Positions 1 to 7,428 of a DNA stretch of 64,000 nt are shown here, in pieces. The stretch lies in contig NZ_MAXC01000023.1 in NCBI RefSeq assembly GCF_001693485.1, positions 248,001 through 312,000 on the forward strand, in the 5' to 3' direction. The stretch comes from Bradyrhizobium sp. LMTR 3 (GTDB lineage Bacteria > Pseudomonadota > Alphaproteobacteria > Rhizobiales > Xanthobacteraceae). How positions within the stretch are numbered: position 1 is the stretch's first letter; each line of letters starts with the position of its first letter. The notes beneath the pieces are model-generated. The model saw only the letters and a program-made list of their open reading frames with translations. It was not told the origin of the DNA and ran no database searches. A program made the position numbers and the translations under genes.

Positions 1-867
1 GTCTCAAGCCTCAGCCAGCGGCTGCGCGACATGGAAGAGCGGCTCGGCGTGCGCCTGATGAATCGCACCACACGCAGCGTAGCCCTCACCGAAGCCGGCG
101 AGTTGTTGTTGGGGCGCGTCGGCCCGGCGCTGTCGGATGTCGGCGTGGCGCTCGATCAGGTGCGCGGCCTGCGGGCCGTGCCGTCGGGGCGTCTGCGCAT
201 CAATGCGCCGCCGCCGGCAATCGACCTGGTGCTGGCGCCGATGGTCGCGCCATTTCTCGAGAAGCATCCCAAGATCGAGTTGGAGATCGTCGGCGAGAGT
301 TCGTTTGTCGATATCGTCGCCGGCGGGTTCGACGCCGGCGTGCGCTATGGCGAACATCTGGCGCAGGACATGATCGCGGTCTCGCTCGGGGCGCCGCAGC
401 GTTACGCAGTGGTGGCGTCGAAGGAATATGTTGCTGAGCATGGTCGACCGGAAGTGCCTAAGGATCTGCTCGACCATGCCTGTATCCGCACCCGCTTCAG
501 CAGCGGCGCGATGCTGGATTGGGAGTTTGAGAAAGCGGGCCGTGTCGTAAAGGTTTCACCGCCGGCCAAGCTGGTCGCGGCCTATCTTGGGCTGGCGTTG
601 CGCGCCGTCCATGACGGGGTGGGCTTCTGGCTGACGTTCGAAGGTTATGTACGCTATGGCATCAAGTCGGGCGCGCTGGTCAGCGTGCTCGACGACTGGT
701 GCCCGCCGTTTCCAGGACCGTTTCTGTATTATCCGAGCCGTCGCCAGCCGCCGCCGGCGCTTGCCGCGTTCGTGACTTTCGTCGCGGACTGGCGGAAGCG
801 AGAGAGGCGGAAGAACGAAAAGCCTGTCGTCGTCCCGGCCAAGCGAAGCGCGAGCCGAGACCCATAA
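1..867 (+). CDS. LysR-family transcriptional regulator, 5' truncated by window edge
   Basis: The reading frame is open from the first base, and the residues before the first Met (VSSLSQRLRD) are the end of a LysR winged helix-turn-helix, so the true start lies outside the window. The rest is the usual LysR effector-binding domain of about 200 residues, with the family pattern LNRTTRSVALTEAG after the DNA-binding helix. The effector is unknown. The last residues (about VVVPAKRSASRDP) and the stop codon are encoded by a dispersed repeat element, so the natural C-terminus may have been replaced. It converges on the 2-hydroxyacid dehydrogenase gene downstream. The family call is firm, the target genes are not known. 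Confidence 0.88.
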   Translation, partial: VSSLSQRLRDMEERLGVRLMNRTTRSVALTEAGELLLGRVGPALSDVGVALDQVRGLRAVPSGRLRINAPPPAIDLVLAPMVAPFLEKHPKIELEIVGESSFVDIVAGGFDAGVRYGEHLAQDMIAVSLGAPQRYAVVASKEYVAEHGRPEVPKDLLDHACIRTRFSSGAMLDWEFEKAGRVVKVSPPAKLVAAYLGLALRAVHDGVGFWLTFEGYVRYGIKSGALVSVLDDWCPPFPGPFLYYPSRRQPPPALAAFVTFVADWRKRERRKNEKPVVVPAKRSASRDP

Positions 868-982
868 CCACCGATGCGTGGATTTTTAAAAGCTGGGGCC
901 GCAGCTTATCTAACAACGTGAATCGGTGGTTATGGGTCCCCGCGCCCCGTGCGCAATTGCGCACTAGGCGGGGACGACGCCG
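832..982. repeat. Palindromic dispersed repeat overlapping the LysR 3' end
   Basis: The element has outer arms beginning CGTCGTCCC and ending GGGGACGACG, and inner inverted arms GACCCATAACCACCGA and TCGGTGGTTATGGGTC. The right part carries a second small palindrome, GTGCGCAATTGCGCAC. A shorter relative lies near 53920. It is typical of the non-autonomous palindromic repeats scattered between Bradyrhizobium genes. No coding capacity is seen. Confidence 0.7.
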
Positions 983-996
983 TTGATATATCCGCC

Positions 997-1998
997 TCAC
1001 AGCATGCTGGGCAGCACGCGATCCGGCGGCTTGTGGTTGTCGAGGAAGGTCCGGATGTTGATGATCACCTTCTCGCCCATCTCGACACGGCCTTCGATGG
1101 TGGCCGAGCCCATATGCGGCAACAGCGTCACCTTGCCGGCTTTCGCCAGCCGCACCAGCTTCGGATTGACCGCAGGCTCGTGTTCGTAGACGTCGAGCCC
1201 GGCGCCGCCGACGTCACCCGCTTCGAGCAGCTTGATCAGCGTGTCCTCGTCGATCACGCCGCCGCGCGCGGTGTTGACGATGTAGGCGTCCTTGCGGATC
1301 AGCTTCAGTCGCCGCGCCGACAAGAGGTGATAGGTCGCCGGCGTATGCGGACAGTTCACCGAGATAATGTCCATCCGCGCCAGCATCTGGTCGAGGCTTT
1401 CCCAGTAGGTCGCACCGAGTTCCTCGGCGATGACAGGCGCCACCGGGCGGCGGTTATGATAGTGGATCTGCAGGCCGAAGGCGCGCGCGCGGCGAGCCAC
1501 CGCCTGGCCGATCCGGCCCATGCCGATGATGCCGAGGCGCTTGCCCCCGATGCGATGACCGAGCATCCAGGTCGGCGACCAGCCGGGCCAGTTCTTGCCG
1601 TCGGGGAGGATCGTTGCGCCTTCGATCAGTCGCCGCGGCACTGCGAGAATCAGCGCCATGGTCATGTCGGCGGTGTCTTCGGTCAGGACTTTCGGCGTGT
1701 TGGTCACCGTGATGCCGCGCGCATGCGCCGCCGCGACGTCGATATTGTCGACGCCGTTGCCGAAATTGGCGATCATGCGCAGCTTGCAGTCAGGGTGCTT
1801 GAGCATCTCCTCGCTGATCATGTCGGTGACGGTCGGCACCAGCACGTCGGCCGAGCGGCTGGCTTCGGCAATCTGCTGCGGCGTCATCGGCGTGTCGTCG
1901 AGATTCAACGTCGCGTCGAACAGCTCGCGCATCCGGGTCTCGATCGAGTCCGGCAGTTTACGAGTGACGACGACGAGAGGTTTTTTCTTGATCGACAT
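997..1998 (-). CDS. 2-hydroxyacid dehydrogenase (D-glycerate dehydrogenase / glyoxylate reductase type)
   Basis: This 333-residue protein belongs to the D-isomer-specific 2-hydroxyacid dehydrogenases, which reduce 2-oxoacids such as glyoxylate or hydroxypyruvate with NAD(P)H in the cytoplasm. The nucleotide-binding motif GMGRIG lies at residues 159-164. The catalytic set is complete: Arg245 in NTARGG, Glu274 in YEHEP and His295 in LPHMGSAT. The ATG at 1998 gives a full-length protein. The closest subgroup by eye is GyaR-like. Phosphoglycerate dehydrogenase SerA is less likely because there is no C-terminal ACT domain. Exact substrate is inferred only. Confidence 0.9.
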   Translation of the reverse strand: MSIKKKPLVVVTRKLPDSIETRMRELFDATLNLDDTPMTPQQIAEASRSADVLVPTVTDMISEEMLKHPDCKLRMIANFGNGVDNIDVAAAHARGITVTNTPKVLTEDTADMTMALILAVPRRLIEGATILPDGKNWPGWSPTWMLGHRIGGKRLGIIGMGRIGQAVARRARAFGLQIHYHNRRPVAPVIAEELGATYWESLDQMLARMDIISVNCPHTPATYHLLSARRLKLIRKDAYIVNTARGGVIDEDTLIKLLEAGDVGGAGLDVYEHEPAVNPKLVRLAKAGKVTLLPHMGSATIEGRVEMGEKVIINIRTFLDNHKPPDRVLPSML

Positions 1999-2341
1999 GT
2001 CCTGCTCTCATGAGGGAGGTGCGCAGAGGCGCGCCGTTCAGACCTCATTAACCCGGTTGTTCGACACTGCGATGGCCACGCGGTCTCGGTATCCGGCTGT
2101 TTGCTGAGGTAAGTCCCTTGGGTTCCCCAATACTTGCCTCGGATTTTCGGCAGAAAATCCGGGCGTTCTGGTTCTAGGCGTTCCGTCCTCTCTATCAGAA
2201 GACCGGGCCAAGACAAGAACCCTCGGCCGTCGCAAGCCGGGCGCAACCAAAGCGGGGCACGGGGTCTGGGGTTTCGGGCGTTAGCGGGCGGTTTCAACTC
2301 GGAGAATTCGAGTTGGGCGTGGCTCGGCAGGAGACGGGTTG
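1999..2341. other. Divergent intergenic region between the dehydrogenase and SH3 genes
   Basis: This 343-bp gap must hold the promoters of both divergent genes. I see a small hairpin around 2138-2163 (GGATTTT ... AAAATCC) and a perfect 7-bp inverted repeat, CAACTCG then a 7-base spacer then CGAGTTG, at 2295-2315, just upstream of the SH3 gene's ribosome binding site. No convincing open frame with coding character is present. Confidence 0.5.
2295..2315. promoter_or_regulatory. Inverted repeat before the SH3 gene
   Basis: Perfect 7-bp arms CAACTCG and CGAGTTG flank the spacer GAGAATT. The element ends 26 bp before the ATG at 2342. It could be an operator or an RNA hairpin in the leader; nothing in the sequence decides between these. 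Confidence 0.4.
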
Positions 2342-2857
2342 ATGGCGTTGGGGCGTTTCTGTTCGGTAGCAGTGCTGGCGGCGTGCTGGCTTGTCGCTTC
2401 CGTCAGCATAGGGTTTTCGGCCAACACCACGAGCGGCCTGCCGGTGCCACGATATGTCAGCCTCAAATCCGATCATGTGAATGTGCGGGCCGGTCCTACC
2501 AAGGACAACGACGTCGCCTGGGTCTATACCCGCTCGGGCCTGCCGGTCGAAATCACCGCCGAGTTCGAGAACTGGCGGCGCGTGCGCGATTCCGAAGGCG
2601 CCGAGGGCTGGGTCTATCATTCGCTGCTGTCCGGCCGCCGCACTGCGGTCGTCACCATGAAGAGCAAGGACGAGTTGGCGTCGCTGTACGATAGTCCCGA
2701 TCCGACCAGCGCGGTTGCCGCCCGCCTGCAGGCCGGCGTCGTCGCGCAAGTCAAGAAATGCGCCAATGGCTGGTGCCGCGTCGTCGGCAACGGCTTTGAC
2801 GGCTGGATCGAGCAGCAGCGCCTATGGGGCGTGTATGCGGACGAGAGGGTGGAGTGA
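2342..2857 (+). CDS. Secreted/periplasmic protein with two bacterial SH3 domains
   Basis: A 171-residue protein starting at the ATG 2342, preceded by a good ribosome binding site (CAGGAGACGG). Residues 1-28 look like a signal peptide with a hydrophobic core (VAVLAACWLVASVS). Two SH3-like repeats follow: about 38-97, with LKSDHVNVRAGPTKDNDVAW and GWVYHSLLSG, and about 105-165, with LYDSPDPTSAV and FDGWIEQ. Such domains usually bind cell-wall peptide or support envelope enzymes, but no catalytic domain is present, so the role is unknown. It lies upstream of, and converges on, irr. Confidence 0.85.
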   Translation: MALGRFCSVAVLAACWLVASVSIGFSANTTSGLPVPRYVSLKSDHVNVRAGPTKDNDVAWVYTRSGLPVEITAEFENWRRVRDSEGAEGWVYHSLLSGRRTAVVTMKSKDELASLYDSPDPTSAVAARLQAGVVAQVKKCANGWCRVVGNGFDGWIEQQRLWGVYADERVE

Positions 2858-2884
2858 GGCCGCCAGCGCGTCGTGCGAAGAACT

Positions 2885-2976
2885 GTAGGGTGGGCAAAGC
2901 GAATCGTGCCCACCATTGCTTCAGCGGCGCTGGATAGACGGTGGGCACGGCGCAAACGCGCCTTTGCCCACCCTAC
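2885..2976. repeat. Palindromic repeat, GTAGGGTGGGCAAAG family, copy 1
   Basis: The element begins GTAGGGTGGGCAAAGCG and ends CTTTGCCCACCCTAC, with inner GTGCCCACCAT/GGTGGGCAC arms, forming a long imperfect hairpin. Two more copies lie at 44506-44596 and 53808-53889. It sits between the convergent SH3 and irr genes and may act as a transcription end or simply be a mobile palindrome. Confidence 0.8.
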
Positions 2977-2996
2977 GAATTTTCAAACTAGAACAG

Positions 2997-3488
2997 TCAG
3001 CGCTTCTTGCGCAGCCGCACGACCATGTCGACGCGGGCGATCTCGTAGCCCTCGGGCACGTCGGGCATCTTCGACAGCACCAGATGCGGATCGGGAATGT
3101 CGACCAGCTCGTGGTTGTTCTCGAGATAGAAGTGGTGATGCGCGGTGACGTTGGTGTCGAAATAGGTCTTGGTGCCGTCGACCGAGACCTGGCGCAACAG
3201 GCCGGCGTCGGTGAGCTGATTAAGCGTGTTGTAGACGGTGGCCAGCGACACCGGAACCTTGGCGAGCGTCGCCTCCTCGTAGAGCATTTCCGCGGTCAGA
3301 TGGCGGGCCCCCTTGCCGAACAGCAGCCAGCCCAGCGCCATGCGCTGGCGGGTGGGCCGCAGACCCGCGGCCTGCAGCATTTCGTTGACGTCGTGCCAAG
3401 GACAGCCGGTCAACGCCGGCTGGTGTCCGGCGGCGCGGGCAGCCGGATCGACACCGTCGTCGTTCAGGGGCGAGGCTTGGTCGTTCAT
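2997..3488 (-). CDS. irr: Iron response regulator Irr (Fur superfamily, heme-regulated)
   Basis: At 163 residues this matches Irr of Bradyrhizobium japonicum in length and landmarks. The heme regulatory motif GCPWHD puts Cys29-Pro30 at the position where ferric heme binds and triggers degradation. The second heme site is the cluster His117-His118-His119 in VTAHHHFYLE. The winged helix reads LRPTRQRMALG and VSLATVYNTLNQL. Irr accumulates under iron limitation and represses heme synthesis (hemB) and other iron-using genes. The ATG at 3488 was chosen over an upstream in-frame Met because it gives exactly the known length. Its promoter carries hexamers resembling a Fur site. Confidence 0.96.
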   Translation of the reverse strand: MNDQASPLNDDGVDPAARAAGHQPALTGCPWHDVNEMLQAAGLRPTRQRMALGWLLFGKGARHLTAEMLYEEATLAKVPVSLATVYNTLNQLTDAGLLRQVSVDGTKTYFDTNVTAHHHFYLENNHELVDIPDPHLVLSKMPDVPEGYEIARVDMVVRLRKKR

Positions 3489-3516
3489 GTCCACTTCGGG
3501 TACCACACGCGCTAAC

Positions 3517-3537
3517 TTGGGCAATATTCTTGCCCAA
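3517..3537. promoter_or_regulatory. Perfect palindrome in the irr leader
   Basis: Arms TTGGGCAA and TTGCCCAA flank the 5-base spacer TATTC. The element lies 29 bp upstream of the irr ATG, just downstream of the inferred -10 region, so it would be at or near the transcription start. It could be an operator or an mRNA hairpin. Confidence 0.5.
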
Positions 3538-3545
3538 TATAAAAG

Positions 3546-3573
3546 GAAATCAGGTAGATGCAAGTTTTTCGCA
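3546..3573 (-). promoter_or_regulatory. Putative irr promoter with Fur-type direct-repeat hexamers
   Basis: Read on the minus strand, TGCGAA (3573-3568) and TGCATC (3562-3557) are spaced by 5 bp, with a weaker third hexamer GATTTC (3551-3546) after another 5 bp. Fur of B. japonicum is reported to bind the irr promoter at imperfect direct repeats close to TGCATC rather than a classical Fur box. TTGCAT also serves as a plausible -35, with TATATT 16 bp downstream as -10, so Fur binding would block polymerase. The assignment is by eye. Confidence 0.45.
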
Positions 3574-3823
3574 ACTAGAACCGGCCCAAGGTTAAGAGGA
3601 ACCAGCGTGACTATGGGGCGTTTTAGCCCGTTCCAGTGCTTTGCCGGGCCCTAATGCCTATGTTACAGAGCGCGCGGACCACATATGCGATTTCGGCAGA
3701 GACTAACGCCGATAGCACCCTAAGTAGCGCCAAATTGCGGGAAACAAGCGTTCTCCCGCGGGGAAACGGGTCCGGTTCGCTCAAAAGCGCTCCATCGGGA
3801 CATCTAAGGTGAGGCTGAATACG

Positions 3824-4348
3824 ATGCTGGATCGGCGCAGCGGTTATGAATACGAGGATTTGCTCGCCTGCGGCCGCGGCGAGATGTTCGGCCCCGGAAA
3901 TGCGCAGCTACCGCTACCGCCGATGCTGATGTTCGACCGCATCACCGAGATCACCGACAAGGGCGGCGAGTTCGGCAAGGGTCTGATCCGCGCCGAACTC
4001 GATGTGAAGCCGGACCTGTGGTTTTTCGGCTGCCATTTCAAGAATGACCCGGTCATGCCGGGCTGCCTTGGTCTGGACGCGATGTGGCAGATGGTCGGAT
4101 TTTACCTCGGCTGGATCGGCGGCGAGGGACGCGGCCGGGCGCTGGGGCTCGGGGAATTGAAGTTCTCCGGCCAGGTGCTGCCGAACGCCCGCAAGGTTGT
4201 GTACAACATCGACATGAAACGCGTGATGCGTTCAAAGCTGGTGCTCGGCGTCGGCGACGGCTGGCTTTCCATGGATGGCGAGATTATCTATCGCGCCAAG
4301 GATCTGAAGGTCGGGCTGTTCAAGCAGGGCTCCGCGCCGGGCGGCTGA
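3824..4348 (+). CDS. fabA: 3-hydroxydecanoyl-ACP dehydratase/isomerase FabA
   Basis: FabA dehydrates 3-hydroxyacyl-ACP and isomerises trans-2-decenoyl-ACP to the cis-3 form, the branch point of anaerobic unsaturated fatty acid synthesis. The 174-residue length is standard, and the active-site pair is present: His71 (FFGCHFKND) and Asp85 (CLGLDAMWQM). The start is the ATG at 3824, with AAGGTGAGG upstream. It forms an operon with fabB, 62 bp downstream, which extends the cis intermediate. FabA-FabB pairing is the expected arrangement. Confidence 0.96.
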   Translation: MLDRRSGYEYEDLLACGRGEMFGPGNAQLPLPPMLMFDRITEITDKGGEFGKGLIRAELDVKPDLWFFGCHFKNDPVMPGCLGLDAMWQMVGFYLGWIGGEGRGRALGLGELKFSGQVLPNARKVVYNIDMKRVMRSKLVLGVGDGWLSMDGEIIYRAKDLKVGLFKQGSAPGG

Positions 4349-4410
4349 GCAACGCGATCAAGCAGCAACACACCTTCACAGAACAACGTAAACGGCAAGG
4401 CGAGGCGATC

Positions 4411-5634
4411 ATGAGGCGGGTTGTCATCACGGGGATGGGTATCGTCTCATCCATCGGAAACAACACCCAGGAAGTGCTTGCGAGCCTGCGCGAGGCAAAG
4501 TCCGGCATCACGCGTGCGGAAAAGCACGCCGAACTCGGTTTTCGCTCGCAGGTGCAGGGCGCGCCAACGCTCAATCCCGCTGACGTCATCGATCGTCGCG
4601 CCATGCGATTCCTTGCCGAAGGGGCGGCTTGGAATCACGTCGCGATGGAGCAGGCGATCCGCGATTCCGGCCTTGAAGCCAACGAAGTCTCCAATGAGCG
4701 CACCGGCATCATCATGGGGTCGGGCGGACCGTCGACGCGGACGCTGGTGGAAGCGGCCGACATCGCGCGCACCAAGGGTCCGAAGCGGGTCGGCCCGTTC
4801 GCGGTGCCGAAGGGCATGTCATCAACGGCCTCGGCGACGTTGGCGACCTGGTTCAAGATCAAGGGCGTGAATTATTCGATCTCGTCGGCCTGCGCGACCT
4901 CCAACCATTGCATCGGCAACGCCTATGAGACGATCCAGATCGGCAAGCAGGATGTGATCTTCGCCGGCGGTTGCGAGGAACTCGACTGGACCCTGTCGGT
5001 GCTGTTCGACGCCATGGGCGCAATGTCGTCCAAATACAACGACACGCCGGCGACGGCCTCGCGTCCTTACGACATCAGCCGCGATGGTTTTGTCATTGCC
5101 GGTGGCGCCGGCGTGGTGGTGCTGGAAGAGCTGGAACGTGCCAAGGCGCGCGGCGCGCGCATTTACGGCGAACTGGTCGGCTATGGCGCGACGTCGGACG
5201 GTTACGACATGGTGGCGCCGTCAGGCGAAGGCGCCGAGCGCTGCATGCGCATGGCGATTTCGACGGTGAAGACGCCGATCGACTACATCAACCCGCACGC
5301 CACCTCGACGCCGGCCGGCGATCCGCCGGAGATCGAGGCGATCCGAAAGGTGTTCGGCACCGGCGACAAGTGCCCGCCGATCTCGGCGACCAAGGCGTTG
5401 ACCGGCCATTCGCTCGGCGCTACCGGCGTGCAGGAGGCGATCTATTCGCTCCTGATGCTGAACAACGGCTTCGTCTGCGAGAGCGCCCATATCACCGAAC
5501 TCGATCCGGTGTTTGCCGACATGCCGATCGTGCGCAAGCGCATCGACAACGCCAAGCTCGGCACCGTGCTGTCGAACTCCTTCGGCTTCGGCGGCACCAA
5601 CGCCACGCTGGTGTTCAAGCGGCTGGATGCGTAG
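4411..5634 (+). CDS. fabB: 3-oxoacyl-ACP synthase I FabB
   Basis: A 407-residue condensing enzyme that elongates cis-3-decenoyl-ACP made by FabA. The thiolase-fold catalytic triad is intact: Cys161 (SSACATSNHC), His296 (NPHATSTPAGD) and His333 (KALTGHSLGATG). The GFGGTNATLVF motif closes the C-terminus. The ATG at 4411 gives the family N-terminus MRRVVITGMG, preceded by GGCAAGGCGAGGCG. It is cotranscribed with fabA. The fabI gene follows after a palindromic repeat. Confidence 0.96.
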   Translation: MRRVVITGMGIVSSIGNNTQEVLASLREAKSGITRAEKHAELGFRSQVQGAPTLNPADVIDRRAMRFLAEGAAWNHVAMEQAIRDSGLEANEVSNERTGIIMGSGGPSTRTLVEAADIARTKGPKRVGPFAVPKGMSSTASATLATWFKIKGVNYSISSACATSNHCIGNAYETIQIGKQDVIFAGGCEELDWTLSVLFDAMGAMSSKYNDTPATASRPYDISRDGFVIAGGAGVVVLEELERAKARGARIYGELVGYGATSDGYDMVAPSGEGAERCMRMAISTVKTPIDYINPHATSTPAGDPPEIEAIRKVFGTGDKCPPISATKALTGHSLGATGVQEAIYSLLMLNNGFVCESAHITELDPVFADMPIVRKRIDNAKLGTVLSNSFGFGGTNATLVFKRLDA

Positions 5635-5647
5635 TTTCTATTGCTTG

Positions 5648-5748
5648 TCATGTCCCGCGCAGGCGGGGCATCCAGTACGCCGCGGCTTCTCTATTTGATC
5701 ACTGAACACCTCCGGAATACTGGATCACCCGCCCTCGCGGGTGATGAC
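5648..5748. repeat. Palindromic repeat, TACTGGATCACCCGC family, copy between fabB and fabI
   Basis: The element is built from two small hairpins, GTCCCGCGCAGGCGGGGCA and TCACCCGCCCTCGCGGGTGA, joined by inverted TCCAGTA / TACTGGA sequences. Related elements are at 16476-16586 and 50132-50163. It lies inside the fabA-fabB-fabI transcription unit and could affect mRNA stability. Confidence 0.75.
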
Positions 5749-5772
5749 GTCGGACACAGAGATGGAGCAACA

Positions 5773-6573
5773 ATGCAAGACCTGATGAAGGGAAAGCGCG
5801 GGCTGATTATGGGCGTCGCCAATGATCATTCGATCGCCTGGGGCATCGCCAAGACGCTTCACGCGCAGGGCGCCGAGCTCGCCTTCACCTATCAGGGCGA
5901 GGCGCTCGGCAAGCGCGTCAAGCCGCTGGCGCATTCGCTGAACGCCGACATCGTGTTGCCTTGCGATGTCGAAGATATCGCCAGCGTTGATGCGGTGTTC
6001 GAAACTCTGCGAGCCAAGTGGGGTCATCTGGATTTTCTTGTCCATGCCATCGGCTTCACCGACAAGGACGAACTTCGCGGCCGCTATGCCGACACGACCC
6101 GCGAAAATTTTTCCCGTTCGATGGTTATCTCGTGCTTTTCCTTCACCGAGACGGCTAAGCGTGCTGCTGATCTGATGCCTGAATCCGGGGGCTCGATCAT
6201 TACCCTGACGTTCGGCGGCTCCACCCGCGTGATGCCGAACTACAATGTCATGGGAGTGATCAAGGCCGCGCTGGAAGCTTCGGTGCGCTATCTCGCGGCC
6301 GATTTCGGTGGGCGAAAAATTCGTGTTAACTCGATCTCGGCCGGTCCCGTGCGAACCCTTGCAGGAGCGGTCATCGGCGACTCCCGTGCGATGTTTGCGT
6401 TCATGCAGAAGCATTCGCCGCTCGGGCGTGGCGTAACGCTGGACGAACTCGGCAACTCGGCGCTCTATTTGTTGTCCGACCTTTCGACCGGTGTCACCGG
6501 CGAAATCCACTACGTCGATTCCGGCTACAACGTCATTTCGATGCCGCGGCCGGATGATCTGAAGGCGGAATAG
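5773..6573 (+). CDS. fabI: Enoyl-ACP reductase FabI (NADH)
   Basis: A short-chain dehydrogenase-fold enzyme of 266 residues that reduces trans-2-enoyl-ACP in the last step of each elongation cycle. The nucleotide-binding start reads GLIMGVANDHSIAWG, and the catalytic Tyr157-x6-Lys164 is in NYNVMGVIK. The tyrosine that precedes it by ten residues in E. coli FabI (Tyr146) is Phe147 here (LTFGGS). The ATG at 5773 follows GATGGAGCAACA. Bradyrhizobium carries more than one FabI, and this is the copy linked to fabAB. Confidence 0.93.
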   Translation: MQDLMKGKRGLIMGVANDHSIAWGIAKTLHAQGAELAFTYQGEALGKRVKPLAHSLNADIVLPCDVEDIASVDAVFETLRAKWGHLDFLVHAIGFTDKDELRGRYADTTRENFSRSMVISCFSFTETAKRAADLMPESGGSIITLTFGGSTRVMPNYNVMGVIKAALEASVRYLAADFGGRKIRVNSISAGPVRTLAGAVIGDSRAMFAFMQKHSPLGRGVTLDELGNSALYLLSDLSTGVTGEIHYVDSGYNVISMPRPDDLKAE

Positions 6574-6579
6574 GGACTT

Positions 6580-6665
6580 GTAGCCCGGATGCAGCGAAGC
6601 GAAATCCGGGATATCTCTCAAGCGGTACGACTTTCCCGGATTGCGCTGCGCTGCATCCGGGCTAC
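6580..6665. repeat. REP-like palindrome between fabI and the GST gene
   Basis: Long inverted arms start GTAGCCCGGATGCAGCGAAG and end with the matching CGCTGCATCCGGGCTAC, with the inner pair AAATCCGGGA / TCCCGGATT. It lies between two convergent genes and could terminate both transcripts. It resembles the GTAGCCCGGATG repeats common in this genus. Confidence 0.8.
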
Positions 6666-6668
6666 GTC

Positions 6669-7265
6669 TCACCTGTCCGCGATCTTCTCCGCGCGCTGGA
6701 ACGCCGGGCGAACGACGCAGCGGTCGATATAGGCGTCGAACGACGGCCGTGGCGGCACCATCTTGAACATCCGTACCGCAAAGTGCAGCCCGGTACCGAT
6801 CATGATGTCGGCGGCCGAAAACTTCCCGCCGAGAATCCAGGGACCCTTCTGCAGGGCGGCATCGAGCACGTCGAACGTCTGGGTCGCACTGCCCCATGAC
6901 GCTGTGCTCGACGGCACCTCCAGCTTCGTGAAGAGCTGGATCAGCGCCGGTTCGATGCAGCTCGGCGAGAAGAACAGCCACTGCAGGTATCTTGCGCGCA
7001 GTGGATCGCTGGCGGCCGGCGCAAGGTTTGCTTCGGGATAGCGGTCGGCGATATAGGCGCAGATCGCCGCCGCTTCTCCGAGCGCAGCGTCGCCGTCCTT
7101 CAGTCCCGGTACCTTGCCCATCGGATTGATGGCTAGATATTCCGGCGCCTTCTGCGCGCCCGTGGTGATGTCGGTGAGCACGCGCTCATAAGGCAGCCCG
7201 GCTTCTTCCAGCAGCCAGATCGCGGAGAAGGAGCGGGAGCGCGGCGACCAATAGAGTTGGATCAT
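6669..7265 (-). CDS. Glutathione S-transferase family protein
   Basis: 198 residues with the thioredoxin-like N-terminal domain (IQLYWSPRSRSFSAIWLLEE, then the cis-Pro motif MGKVPGLKDGD around residue 53) and an all-helical C-terminal domain from about residue 85. These proteins conjugate or reduce electrophiles with glutathione in the cytoplasm. The active-site Ser is probably in the SPRSRS segment. The ATG at 7265 has AAAGG about 8 bp upstream. Substrate unknown. It lies beside the oxidative-stress genes, which fits a detoxification role but does not prove it. Confidence 0.88.
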   Translation of the reverse strand: MIQLYWSPRSRSFSAIWLLEEAGLPYERVLTDITTGAQKAPEYLAINPMGKVPGLKDGDAALGEAAAICAYIADRYPEANLAPAASDPLRARYLQWLFFSPSCIEPALIQLFTKLEVPSSTASWGSATQTFDVLDAALQKGPWILGGKFSAADIMIGTGLHFAVRMFKMVPPRPSFDAYIDRCVVRPAFQRAEKIADR

Positions 7266-7428
7266 GGGATGAACCTTTCTTCGGCGTGGACCAACAGCGC
7301 TTGTTCATTGCGCGTCTACTGCGAATTGGCAACGCCCTACGCCTGGAACTAACGAGCCGTGCTCCAACGATATGTTGGTCAACTTTATTTCGCGAACCGG
7401 ATCGGTTGGCGATTTCCAGAGACTCGAA

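Larger units (their letters stand above)
3489..3823. other. irr-fabA divergent control region
   Basis: This 335-bp gap separates the divergent irr and fabA genes. The irr side holds a palindrome at 3517-3537 and a promoter with Fur-like hexamers at 3546-3573. The fabA side holds an imperfect 18-bp dyad at 3750-3767 (GTTCTCCCGCGGGGAAAC), about 57 bp before the fabA start. No gene is evident. Confidence 0.55.

Noticed and set aside
949..2013. Plus-strand 354-codon frame opposite the 2-hydroxyacid dehydrogenase
   Set aside because: The minus-strand gene has an intact catalytic set; the plus frame is a shadow.
2858..2996. CRISPR-like repeat spacing among GTGGGCA elements
   Set aside because: The copies are single palindromes tens of kilobases apart, not a spaced array.
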